DNA of 64,000 nt. It comes from Kappaphycus alvarezii (lineage: Eukaryota; Rhodophyta; Florideophyceae; Gigartinales; Solieriaceae). The notes below the pieces were generated by a model. It made no database searches. It had not been told where the DNA came from and worked only from the letters and a program-made list of their open reading frames with translations. Of the stretch, positions 23,191 to 33,000 are shown one piece after another (position 1 is the first letter of the stretch; each line of letters begins with the position of its first letter). The position numbers were made by a program, and so were the translations under genes. The stretch is taken from the NCBI GenBank assembly GCA_002205965.3, contig NADL03000657.1, positions 806,001 to 870,000 of the forward strand, read 5' to 3'.

Positions 23191-23356
23191 GCACCCACCG
23201 AATTATAAAAAGCTGACAATGCAGTACGCAACGCACTTCACGAGAAGCTGTCTCAATGCTAAATCCTTATTGTAAGAGCTCTACAAACATCTTTGAAACT
23301 ATATAGTGCCAAAATGTGGGTCCAATGTGTTCCAAATCCAGATTCTAAGCCCGCAA

Positions 23357-23856
23357 TTACCACGAACCACTTCTCAATTTACCTTCAATTCTTTCGTCAG
23401 GTACACTGTATGCAACGAAAACTACCTTCCCAAGAGTTTTAACCCGAAAGCAATGGACTTTCATTGAGAGTATCTGACCTATTGCAAGCACGACAGGCTG
23501 AGAATCGTCCGTCGCAATGAATAAGCTGTTAGCGTGAAATGGCCACAATAGGGAAAAATTAACCACTTACTACTTGAGGTTAGAGTCGTTGCGAGCGACC
23601 AGTTTGCTACTTGAGACGATATCGGGCGATAAAGAGAAGTAAAAGTTAAAGCCCAGTGAATGCTCTGGTAAGAAACTGTAATGTAGTAGTCCCTATTACC
23701 TCGCTTCAAGGCTATGAAACTGTTACATTTGACGTTGACTCCTAATTTGCTTTTCATTTCATGGAAGAAAGTTTTTACCTTGCTAACATATACTTCTCTG
23801 GAATAATATCTCCATGGAACAACTAGAAGCAAGAGAAAAGTAGAAGAAGACTTCAA
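23357..23856 (-). pseudogene. Broken small secreted protein, RNase-like effector type (candidate)
   Basis: The minus strand encodes a hydrophobic signal-peptide-like start (KSSSTFLLLLVV), then a Y-x-S...VY segment and a FFHEMKSKL helix, then DYYIT. After a one-base frame change near 23,690-23,675 the reading continues through a Phe/Tyr-rich strand and ends exon 1 at 23,571. A 45-bp intron follows (23,570-23,526, GTAAGT...CTAACAG), and exon 2 (23,525-23,357) encodes LFIATDDSQPVVLAIGQ and a basic tail. The intron joins the second frame correctly, which argues that the model is real. This size, the single intron in the second half and the terminal strand pattern are typical of RNase-like secreted effectors of powdery mildews, which act inside host cells without catalytic residues. 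The start codon is TTG instead of ATG and the frame is shifted, so I call it a pseudogene. Assignment is by pattern only; the Cys pair usual in the family is not evident. Confidence 0.42.
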
Positions 23857-24228
23857 GTGGACTCAAGTAGTGTGACAAGAAATACTTAAAAGAAGCTCAA
23901 TAAATCTACTACTCAAAATATTCATCCTCTTGGTGAGAAACTATCACACCCTCATGACATCATTAGTACCAATTTAGTTCCTATTCATGCCTGGGAGTGG
24001 CCGGAAAATAGCATTTCTCCCTGCAACGAATACTGCTCACTAAACGCTTCTCCAAACGAGTCCATGCTCGGAAGTACCTGGTCAAATCAGCTCATTCCTT
24101 CTCCTCCCATATGACCCTTTTCGACACCCCTTGCTACATCCACAAATTTTGATCTTCCTTATATTCTACCCCTTACTTTTGTCGGTCTCCTATTTTTCTA
24201 TCATAAAGAATAGGTTGTGGTCCATAAT

Positions 24229-24453
24229 TTACTTGACGCACACCATTAACCTGCCATTGTCCTCCTCCAAGTCCAATCTGGCTGCTTTTTGTGCTCCGAT
24301 ATCCACCGGATAAAGAGCAACCACATCTGTTAGAGGCTTACCGCTTTGGAAACGGAGGTAGTCCTTAACGTCGGTTTGACCAGAAGGCAATAGAGGAGAG
24401 GTGGTAGTGGGGTAAGAGTGACTGGTTTTGGAAATGGACGAGAAGGGGGTAGT
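24229..24453 (-). other. Unidentified 74-codon open stretch, coding-like
   Basis: The frame opens after a TAG at 24,456 and ends at TAA 24,229, without an internal start in its first half. It reads as a normal soluble protein: PSGQTDVKDYLRFQSGKPL, then DVVALYPVDIGAQKAARLDL and EEDNGRLMVCVK. It lies 370 bp upstream of, and on the same strand as, the broken effector-like gene. The family is not recognised. It may be an exon or a gene relic. Confidence 0.3.
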
Positions 24454-24499
24454 CTATGCATGATCGCCGGCCAGGGGGATTTGAATTGCCGACTTTCTG

Positions 24500-25780
24500 T
24501 TATTGTAGGGACGTGAATAAGTTTTAGGCGGCATCCTTCATGATTAAATACCGCACAATTTTTCGACTGAAAGGCCTGCTGAATCGAAAAACAGTAGGCA
24601 GAAATTGGTCTTGTAGTGGCAAATACTGAAAAAAATCCTTAAAACTATTACTTATTGCGACAAACACCACTTGAAATACCTATTTGGGAAACATATATCT
24701 AAGGGTGCAGAAGGTCAATTCAGTGGAGAGAATTGGAAGAATTACCATGAAAATAGAAGGCCTTTTTATACAAAAAGAAAAAAAAAGTATTTAGCATGAG
24801 AAAATGTAAATTTACTTGCACAAAAGAAGAAGAAACTGGAGGGAGAAACGATGTGGAAAACGTAAAAGATTGTTTCTTTTAGCATAGAGATAATAGCTTC
24901 ATCTTGTCGTTTATGACAAATGGCATTGAGGGACAGGGATGTCGCATCAACGCAGGCATTTCGCCATCGGGCCGAAGCCACGAAGAAAACACAGCGCTAA
25001 ACTAGAATTTTAGTACTACTGGTACTATCTGGGGAATATCTAAAGTCAATGTAATATTTGCCGTCCCGTTTATACTCTCTTATCGCACGATGTGGACCTT
25101 TAAGCCTCTCGCCTGCTTGAAAGTCGCCTGCTAGAAAGTCGCCTGCGCGGGAACGCTTCGGAAATTTTAGAACTTTTTTGCTGGATTGCATCGCGAGGAA
25201 TCCCATCATATTGACTCAATCTCTACTGTCCCAGGCTGTTACCAAGATCATTTGAACTCGTAAGAGAAGTGGCACACTTGGCCGCCTGTCATGCCAAAGA
25301 ACAATTTCTCTAGTTCAAAAGAAAAGTTTCAAAGCATAAGTATGCGTTAATGACTGCTTTAAATGTCGGATAGAACGGCACTAGTAGCGTCAAAGATAGA
25401 AAAATTGAAGAAGATACAGAAAGTAACAATGTTGAGGGACATTCCTTACTCGTTGAATATTTTATGTGTGTTCCTCAGCTCTAAGTAAACAGCGGGAGCT
25501 TTTTAGTAATCACACCGGTCATCTCTAATATTCAGAGGTTGACAATTGATTAGACAGATGATGCAGTGTTTAAATTTTGCCGTTACCGGATATTTACGGG
25601 CGCGACTCACGGGCACCAGGTCACTATGAGCACCGGTACTTAGCGGCCATTGAGCTGTTATATAGGCGGACGAGGTGAGTGCGCACTACCTGTAACATTG
25701 ATTGCTGCATATCTGCTGAAAGGGTTCGGAGTTACATTTTTAGTCGTCATACAATAGTGAGTTCATTCGCAGTGTAATTT
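24500..25780. other. No supported gene
   Basis: Minus-strand frames at 24,766-24,981 and 24,997-25,209 lack motifs. The second contains an internal duplication: AGDFLAGDFQAGE, encoded by two copies of gaaagtcgcctgc(t/g) at about 25,120-25,146. A TAG-interrupted plus-strand frame at 25,560-25,680 ends at a possible GTGAGT donor (25,675) before the open stretch at 25,793. Confidence 0.3.
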
Positions 25781-25792
25781 TTCTTTACAGAC

Positions 25793-26053
25793 GCCAAACT
25801 GAACAAGCTCCTTGATATTCTCGCCCTTGTTTCTACTGCAGTAAATCAAACGAGAAATCTTAACCATTCCCTCGAGCAATTTATTCATTTCAATACTCAA
25901 ATTGATAGGGAATTACGAAAAATAAGGCGGGAGGAAGGAAATTGGTATGAATTATACATCCCAGAGGATATTTTTGGCAGAAAGGCGGACTTGTATATAG
26001 TACAATGGCCCTCTTCCTCTCTAATCCACGTATTTTGGTCTTTTCATCCTTGA
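25793..26053 (+). other. Unidentified 86-codon open stretch after a possible splice acceptor
   Basis: A pyrimidine tract and tttacag end at 25,790, then an open frame runs to TGA at 26,051. Its first half is helical and leucine-rich (KLNKLLDILALVSTAV, LEQFIHFNTQIDRELRKI), followed by REEGNWYELYIPEDIFGRK. It resembles a short coiled-coil segment of a real protein. There is no ATG. The upstream candidate exon has an in-frame stop. It lies immediately 5' of the LTR at 26.37 kb, so the LTR element may have landed in an older gene or element. Confidence 0.3.
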
Positions 26054-26369
26054 CTTGTGGTTTTTCCAGAAAAACGCTTCCAACCCATTTTCATTTAAGA
26101 ACAAAATCCTGAAACACCTTTTCAACTAACAATCAAAATTCACTGTACAAATCCACTTTACAGTGTGTCCCTGAGTATTTTGGTCGTTGTTTTCAAAAAA
26201 ATACTTCGACCATCTCCATCCCCTTCGTTATCAAAATTCAGTTGTGATACTATATCATACAGACTTTTAATAATTGCTTTGATTGCGAGCAAACGCAAAG
26301 CTGCGAAATTTCCTCTTATTTTTAAGACGACCTTGAAAAATGCGAAGACATTCTTCTAGCTAGAGTGCT

Positions 26370-27460
26370 AAAAGAACATCGTTGAACCATCATACCCACC
26401 ATCAACAACCATATCACCTCAAATGGTCATCATCTTTACCAAAGGTATGGCTTGACCTGCCTATCTACCCTAATTTCCCAGTCGCCTTTCGCGTCCTATA
26501 GATGGCCTCCAAATATTCGCCGACGGGCCAACTGACGCCGATGAATACCTCTTGCAGCAGACCAAGAAAAAAATTAGCAAGTTCGTCCGCAATCTTTTTA
26601 TAGAGTAAAAAGAGAGCGACTTAAGTAAGCGTGAGGCAAAGAAGGTCGTAAACAAGAGCTGAGACCCCTTCAAGGAAAGTGTTGTCGCTGATCTGGATAA
26701 TAGGGAAAGTCAGAGGAGAAAGTGAGCAGGGTAGAAAGTGGATGATATGCTCGAGTCAAGGAATCAAGGAAAGGATTGGTTGCCAAAGAGAAGGTGTACT
26801 CCGTAAAATCGGATCAGAAAATTTCCTCCGTCGAGGCAGAATGGGAAATAGGAAATTAGTGACAGATTATACTCGTCCTTTAAGTAAATGAAAGTATCTT
26901 TGGGGTCTCGATATTTTAGTAGAGGAAATGGGAAGTTCCGAACCGTTCAAATGGGTATGTGCGGATTTTATGGGTACTATGGATATTTTGCAATCGCGGC
27001 TTGGCTATTACCTCCCAAATACTATTTTTGAGGAGGGAAATAGATATTTACTTTTAAAGTTTCTCGTGATTAGTCTTTATCAACTACATGGATTTTTTAA
27101 TGCAGCCTATGTTAGCTATTACGTTTATGTGAGATTTTAAGGATGGCATTAAAATCCTACATATTCTGATTAAACTGCTATCTCTTTGAGAGTTCAAACA
27201 AGTTGGGAGACAAATTAAAGCGCAGATTCAAGTAGTGTAGAAATTGAAAGTCAGTTTCTGCTCTAACACAAATTTCTTCAACGCTATTCCCTAAGCATAT
27301 TAGGAAGATGCAACCCTTTCATACAAAATTGGACTATGTGGGTCCCTCATCCTTGTCTATCTCTTGTTTTTTCCACAAAAATACTTTGGTAGCACTTTTG
27401 ACGGCATGAATGCCTCCGCTTTGGGAAAATTGGCTCTAAAAATCTCACTCTCTGGAAATT
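26370..27460 (+). repeat. Gypsy 5' LTR of the 26.4-33.0 kb element
   Basis: Its tail (27,180-27,460: caagttgggagacaaatta, attgaaagtcagtttctg, ttggctctaaaaatctca) matches 38,960-39,225 and 32,670-32,930. Its front carries the LTR open frame: 26,495-26,610 aligns with 38,310-38,420 (ggccaactgacgccgatgaa against ggccaaccaatgccgacgac). It directly precedes gag at 27,571. A sequence tggtagtattctggaagc at 27,475 just after it could be a primer binding site, but I cannot confirm the tRNA. Confidence 0.65.
26495..27030 (+). pseudogene. LTR-embedded open frame relic (26-kb copy)
   Basis: The N-terminal block (26,495-26,630) is preserved at nucleotide level but shifted and interrupted. The tail is preserved in the 70-codon frame at 26,928-27,140, which starts MGSSEPFKWVCADFMGTMDI and continues LQSRLGYYLP; this aligns with EPFVDICGDCLDSMDILEEL at 38,704 in the 38-kb copy. 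The acidic middle part is not readable here. No function is known. Confidence 0.45.
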
Positions 27461-27570
27461 AATCTCCATCATTTGGTAGTATTCTGGAAGCGCTTGTACA
27501 CGAAGTAATCGAGCTGTGAAGTATTACGTTTACTCTAAGTGTGATGTTTTTTGTTTATTTTTCAGCAGCC

Positions 27571-28340
27571 ATGGATCTTAAGGCTGCTCGTATATCTTTC
27601 ACAGGAAGCAAGAATGAAGATTTGCAAGCGGTTTTTTACATGTATGGTACTGCTAAATTCTAAATAAACGATTAAGAGACAGCCGCGATCATCTTTCAAT
27701 ATCTTTTCTCTGAATAAAGCAATTATGAAACAAAGTTCATCGATTGGTGGTTTCTTAATGGAGATAGCCGCAGCATCGCTAAGCTACATGTTTTTTTGAA
27801 AGAACTCGCGAAGAAAGTGAACCAGACCAGTCGATCAGGTGCACCATAGAGACTCGCCTCAATTTCATGTATATTTAGTCTCATTGGTTTGGTTAGGTGA
27901 TATTTACGAGAAAGCTGGTTTCAGTACATGATCCAAGTACGGAATGCTGCGTAAGGCGGAAACGGAGGCCACCTGACTTCGTCCTTTGAAATCCCCTCAT
28001 ATTTTACGTGACCTGAGGTGACCAATTGCGGATCACATAAATTTTAGTCCCTGGGTGGAATAACGAAGGGAGATCATAAATTAATGGTATTTTTGCATCC
28101 TGAAATCAACTACTAAAAGTCTGCTACTAGCTCAATGGTGACGAAAGATATGATAAGCGTATTTGGAAACCTTGGAAAAATACTAGAAACCCGGCTCAAC
28201 AAAAGACTTGAAAGGATAATATCACAGTTTAAGAGCCCTACTATGATCATTAAGAAAACGTTTTCCTGTATCTTGAAGTCTAAAAAAGTCTGCTTGTATT
28301 GCCATAAGCCAGAATGTTTTGCAAAAAAGCGCTAGGAGAA
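27571..28340 (+). pseudogene. Gypsy gag relic with zinc knuckle
   Basis: ATG at 27,571 begins MDLKAARISFTGSKNED, the gag N-terminus shared with copies A and B. Frameshifts follow; KFIDWWFLNGDSRSIAKLHV remains legible at about 27,740. The 66-codon frame at 28,135-28,335 contains a coiled, basic segment and ends in CLYCHKPECFAKKR, a slightly damaged CCHC zinc knuckle (Cys-x2-Cys then Glu-Cys where His-x4-Cys is expected). Gag packages element RNA; the zinc knuckle binds nucleic acid. Confidence 0.65.
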
Positions 28341-28899
28341 CTCATATCGGAATATGATTGGGTAGAAGCGTAGTCTCTACAGTCAAAACGATGTATAATG
28401 CTGGACTAAATATTAAAGACGGGCCACTATCTCGGAGTCAGGTAGCTCGTCTTGGCCTGAAATGTATATGATACAAAAAGGATATATGAGAAGCTAAATA
28501 ACGACTGTAATGCATCTATCACCGAGAATACAGGCCAAATAAATATGACGAAAAGGGACTGCGAGGGAAGTTTGCTACCGAAAAGGCCGAGATTGGATCA
28601 TAAAATGCTTGTGCCAATCTCATCACTCGTACCCTTCTGACGAAAAGAATTGATTAGGTTGCACCAGTGTTGAAATTATTCAGAAAAATAAAGCATAGAG
28701 CAGAAGAAACCAAAAAATTATCTTGAGGGATTTATTAGAGTTTGTGAAAGATAAAGCTTGGTAGCCCAGATCGCTTCAGCAACAACTGGAGTTACGTTTG
28801 GTCAGCTACTAAGGGAGTACGCAGAGGATAAGAGGAAAGAGTTCAAACAGATTATCACGTTTAGCAAGATACTATTAGGATGTCTACTGTAATTTAAAC

Positions 28900-31000
28900 T
28901 CGCTCAAAATCTTTACGAGTGGAACAAAAGTTCTTTTCGAGTCGACTTGGTTTCAAGTTTGATTTCAGAAAGTCTAGTGATTGACCTTTGTCTCTAAATA
29001 GTTCAAAGTACGAGAAGATTCGGAATAATAACGGGTGCTAATGGAATCGTGTCAAAATGTATGGGATTTGTTGACAACTTTTATGAATTCTTTGAAAACG
29101 CGACAGTTGGTATATACTTAATCTTATGCTCGGTGTACTTTTCGATCTAATAATTGGCTGTTCGGCGATGAAAGAGACCAATAAGGGACTCAGACTTGAA
29201 AAAAAAAGCTTCTGAATTCAAACTGGGAGCATAAACGTAGACTATTTTCTCTCGGCGACAGCGTGAGAAAAGAATAATTAAGAGATATAGACAATTCATA
29301 CAAACCTCTAGCTATGACAGAGAAATTTTACTGTAAACATCCGCCGGTGACATTGGAAATATTTATCATAAAAGAAAATTCAGCTCGGTATGGAATAATT
29401 ACCATTCAGAGCATTACGCAGAAAGCAAATAAGATTTGATAGCAAATTAGAGCTAGGATTTGTAGCAGTTCGCAATCAGGTTGCACTAAAAACAATATTA
29501 AAAATAATAGGAATGAAATTTCATCCGAAGAGGTAGAGGATTCCCTTGTTGCAAACTCCAAAATTAAAGCTTGAACGGAGGTGGGTTATCGAAACGAATA
29601 TAGGAACAATCGCCAGAAAAAATAGTCCAAAATTGTTGAAATTTACGAAAAATTGAAACAAATCCGCTTTACGGAATACATCCTATCTATTGAAGATATC
29701 AGAAATATTGACATCTTCCATAGACATAGCACGAAAGGACTATGATTCAAGACAAGCAATTTTATTGGTTATTCAATCCTTGAAACGCACAGACATGCAG
29801 CCAACTTACCATAGGTCCAGAAGGGAACTCCCGAAATATGAACAGTTTACCCAAAAAATGTTCCAAGTATGCGGTAAAATGATATTACTCTATCAGTCAA
29901 TTCTTCAAGGATATTTACTGTCTCTTTACAACAAAAAAAGATTAATACTTCTAAATTGAGCTTAAAACCAACAACTATACCAATGACACCAGGTCGGGTT
30001 CCAATTCCTAGTATGGATGAAACACTCGTTAATTTGCAGAAAGTGAGGTATTCTACACCTGCTGACCTGCACAAGGTCTATTTGATAATATAATTGGAAA
30101 ATTCAAATATTTATTTTAATTAGAAAAATTGCAACGAGAAAAGGAATCTTTCTAGAACATTCGGTACCTTCAGACTCGAAGTTATGCAGTTCGATCTCAT
30201 GAATGCAGCAGCTACATTACAAAGATAAGTGAAATAGTTTTTGAAAGAACGTCCACCTGCGTGGCTTTGTATCGATGATGGTGTCATGCATTCAATAATA
30301 TAGGATCAGACCTAATAAGATGTGAGACTGTTGTGAAGATACTACCATATTACAGCTTGAATGCAAAAATGAATACATGTGTCTTTGCGCCCAAGTCGAT
30401 CAAGGTACTAGGGTACACAGCAGATCAACAAGTAATCAGCATCGACCCAAAAAAAGGATTTATCTGGCGCCATGACTTACTTCGAACTCTGACTGACACT
30501 AGAAGCTTCCTTAGTCTAGCCACATATTTACGAAGTTATACCAAATACTTCTTTATGAAAAGTTCACCAAATTATGTTGCAGCCGGGAAAAAGTGAATTT
30601 TCCTTGGAACAAGAAAATGAGTATTGTACTAGATGAACACAAGAAGAAGTATGCGCCCCGCCATAACTTCTGTATCAATATCTTCATAAGCTATATATAG
30701 TTGGAACAGAAGCATCAGATGTTTCATTGGGAGCAGTTATGTCCCACAGAGATTGAAATGGAAGGTTGATTCAGTCCAATTCGCAAGTCTCACTTAAAAT
30801 GGTGCAGAGCTGCAATAATATGTTAATAGGAAGGATGCATTGGCCGCGTCGTTTGCATTGGAAAAGCTTGTCAATACTGCAGACCGTGAATTTGTGCACC
30901 TTGCATTCCAATTACTCTAGCCCTCGTACTCTTATGGAAAAGAAAACCCCGGACCACAAGCCCTTTTGAGGCTCAGAGAAGAAATCAAGAAGAGGCACCG
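28900..31000 (+). pseudogene. Gypsy pol relic: protease, RT, RNase H
   Basis: Protease remains at about 28,935-29,150, aligned with the intact DSG copy at 7.45 kb but without the catalytic Asp-Ser-Gly. RT blocks run from about 30,000: IPSMDETLVNLQKVRYST, then FGTFRLEVMQFDLMNAAATL at 30,160, then IDDGVMHS near 30,270 (YxDD region). The 87-codon frame 30,333-30,596 continues with CVFAPKSIKVLGYTADQQ and LTDTRSFLSLATYLRSY, the classical region after the RT catalytic core. RNase H onset is SDVSLGAVMSHRD-like at about 30,715. No integrase was found before the 3' LTR. Stops and frame changes make it inactive. Confidence 0.8.
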
Positions 31001-32600
31001 ACGCACCTCGTCTCTCCCCTTACCTTCAAATGCCTGACAAATCTCTTCTCACATAGGATTATATGCAACCAAAATATGTACTCATTCAAATCTACGGAAT
31101 ATTCCTATTGCAACAAAAAAAGCTTAGGAAGATAACATTTTTTACATGAGACTATTATTAACTTGAGGTAATCATTCATTTCTATATCTAGTTCTATTTG
31201 CTATTCCGCGCGTTTCAACGTCCATTGCTTCCCGAAAGCGACTAATAACTAGTACTATGGACTATTTTTTAAAATAAAACGACAGACTCATGGAATCAGC
31301 TCTAAAAAAATGTAAAATGAGCATATCATTAATATTTAAGGTGGTAAATTGAATTAGTTACTACGGGCATATCATAAACCTATTTGAATACTATCTACCT
31401 GTGTTTTTCACTTTTCAAGTGCAATGAAGCAAGATGGAGAGTAAGGTATGATCCCGAACTCGGAATATCGATTGGTACGATACCCGCTATGACAACCCCT
31501 TACTACATACAGAAGCCATGGAAGTTCAAGTAGAGAAAACATTCCTCGTCAAGCAGTGATAATGACCGACGAAGACCTTTCGAATGGTGATTTCATCACA
31601 AAACGGGCCCTGAAGTCCCCCAAGAGAGCTTTTTGCCGGCCCAAGGACACGAATAAATGGAAACTAAAGTCCATGGAGAGACTTCAACCATTTTAACTAC
31701 ACATCTACTTCATAATCGTACCCATAATTTGGTTGGACGGAGGCAGGTATGCTTTTTGCTTCGCCATATTTTCGAAGACGCAAATGAAGCACTATTTACT
31801 GTTTTTTTATGAGTGGTATCAGTTTCTGTTTTGAAACTCTAAATAGACCGCAAATTTCATCAAAAGAATAAATCTAGTTGCTTTGTTCTTCACTTCTTAT
31901 AGAAATCAATATCTGTGGCACCTTCGAGAGGAGTACGCATATCAAATATATTTCTTTACTCTTAAGTGACTCAGAAATGTTTCGGAAGACGATTGCACTT
32001 AATGTCGCCTTAAGTTTATTAGATTTAAATTTGAAGCAAGGGGACGAAGTCAAATTTAAGTGATACAAAATTCCTTTTTTGAACTTTATGTTGGTGATCA
32101 TACTTACCTTTAATCATTGGAAAGGGGTTATATTGTAGCAATAGGTCAACAAGCACAAACGGAGCCAGCGGAAGAAAAATGACGATCCAAAACGTTCGCT
32201 TTAATTAGAGGGGCTTGTTGAGTCCTAGACCTCTACCCACTCGACAATATCTCACAAAAAGGCTCCAGCATTAAGTAGAGTGCAGCATCTGATTTCGCAT
32301 GATGTTTTACAGTATCTGGTTTTAAAAGATATTTTAATGTGGATAAGGACGGAAACTTAATGTATTGATCGTTTTTTAATGAATCGCTGGCTTTAGTAGA
32401 TGCAAATACACCCCAGGTTTCTGAGTGATACCAAAAGTGAAACATAAAGAGCAATATACTGGCCACATCAAATCCACTCCTTTCCATTGGGTTGTAGTCA
32501 TAGGTACGACTCCAGAATACTTATTTTGGGTAAATAATTTCACCTAGTCTTTCTCTTCCATTCAATTCCGGTGCGCTCATTTCATGGCAATAGGTATTTT
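31000..32600 (+). other. Expected integrase region of the Gypsy element; only fragments
   Basis: One open piece at about 31,555-31,700 (MTDEDLSNGDFITKRALKS, then KWKLKSMERLQPF) reads as coding but has no HHCC zinc site or DDE motif. The plus frame 31,878-32,063 and its antisense are unremarkable. The front part of the 3' LTR should lie at about 31.9-32.6 kb but is not recognisable. Confidence 0.3.
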
Positions 32601-33000
32601 TCTACGATATTTGATGATCCGTACCCTAAAAGCCAATATAAGCTCATTACACGGCTTTTTCTTGGAGAATTAGAGCAGCTTTGGAGGTTAATTCAAATGC
32701 AGACTCAATTAGTCTACAATTTGAAAGTAAACTTCTGCCGTAAATAATACTCTTTTCAAATTTATTCACTAAATACAAGTTGCGGATTACACCTCTTCTA
32801 TGCTCAGTTGTAGCCTCTTAATCACTCTACCTTTTCCATCTATTTTTGTTCCAAAACGCATACTATGATAGCACTCATGTCGTTAGGACGACCCCTTTCT
32901 TGGTAATACTGGCTCTAAGAATGTCATCCACTGCATTCTTATCCCTGTTAGGCTGAGAAGGCCGTCCATTGATTTCTCCCACAATTCAATCTTCAACAAT
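32600..33000 (+). repeat. Gypsy 3' LTR, distal part
   Basis: 32,665-32,950 matches the LTR tail: gcagctttggaggttaattc, aatttgaaagtaaacttctg, ttgtagcctcttaatcac and tcttggtaatactggctcta align in order with 38,960-39,225 and 27,185-27,430. It closes the element that begins at 26.37 kb, total about 6.6 kb. Confidence 0.6.

Noticed and set aside
24470..24530. Possible tRNA 3' half on the minus strand (B-box-like ATTCAAATC)
   Set aside because: The T-stem does not pair (only two of five base pairs), no A box at the right distance and no acceptor stem.
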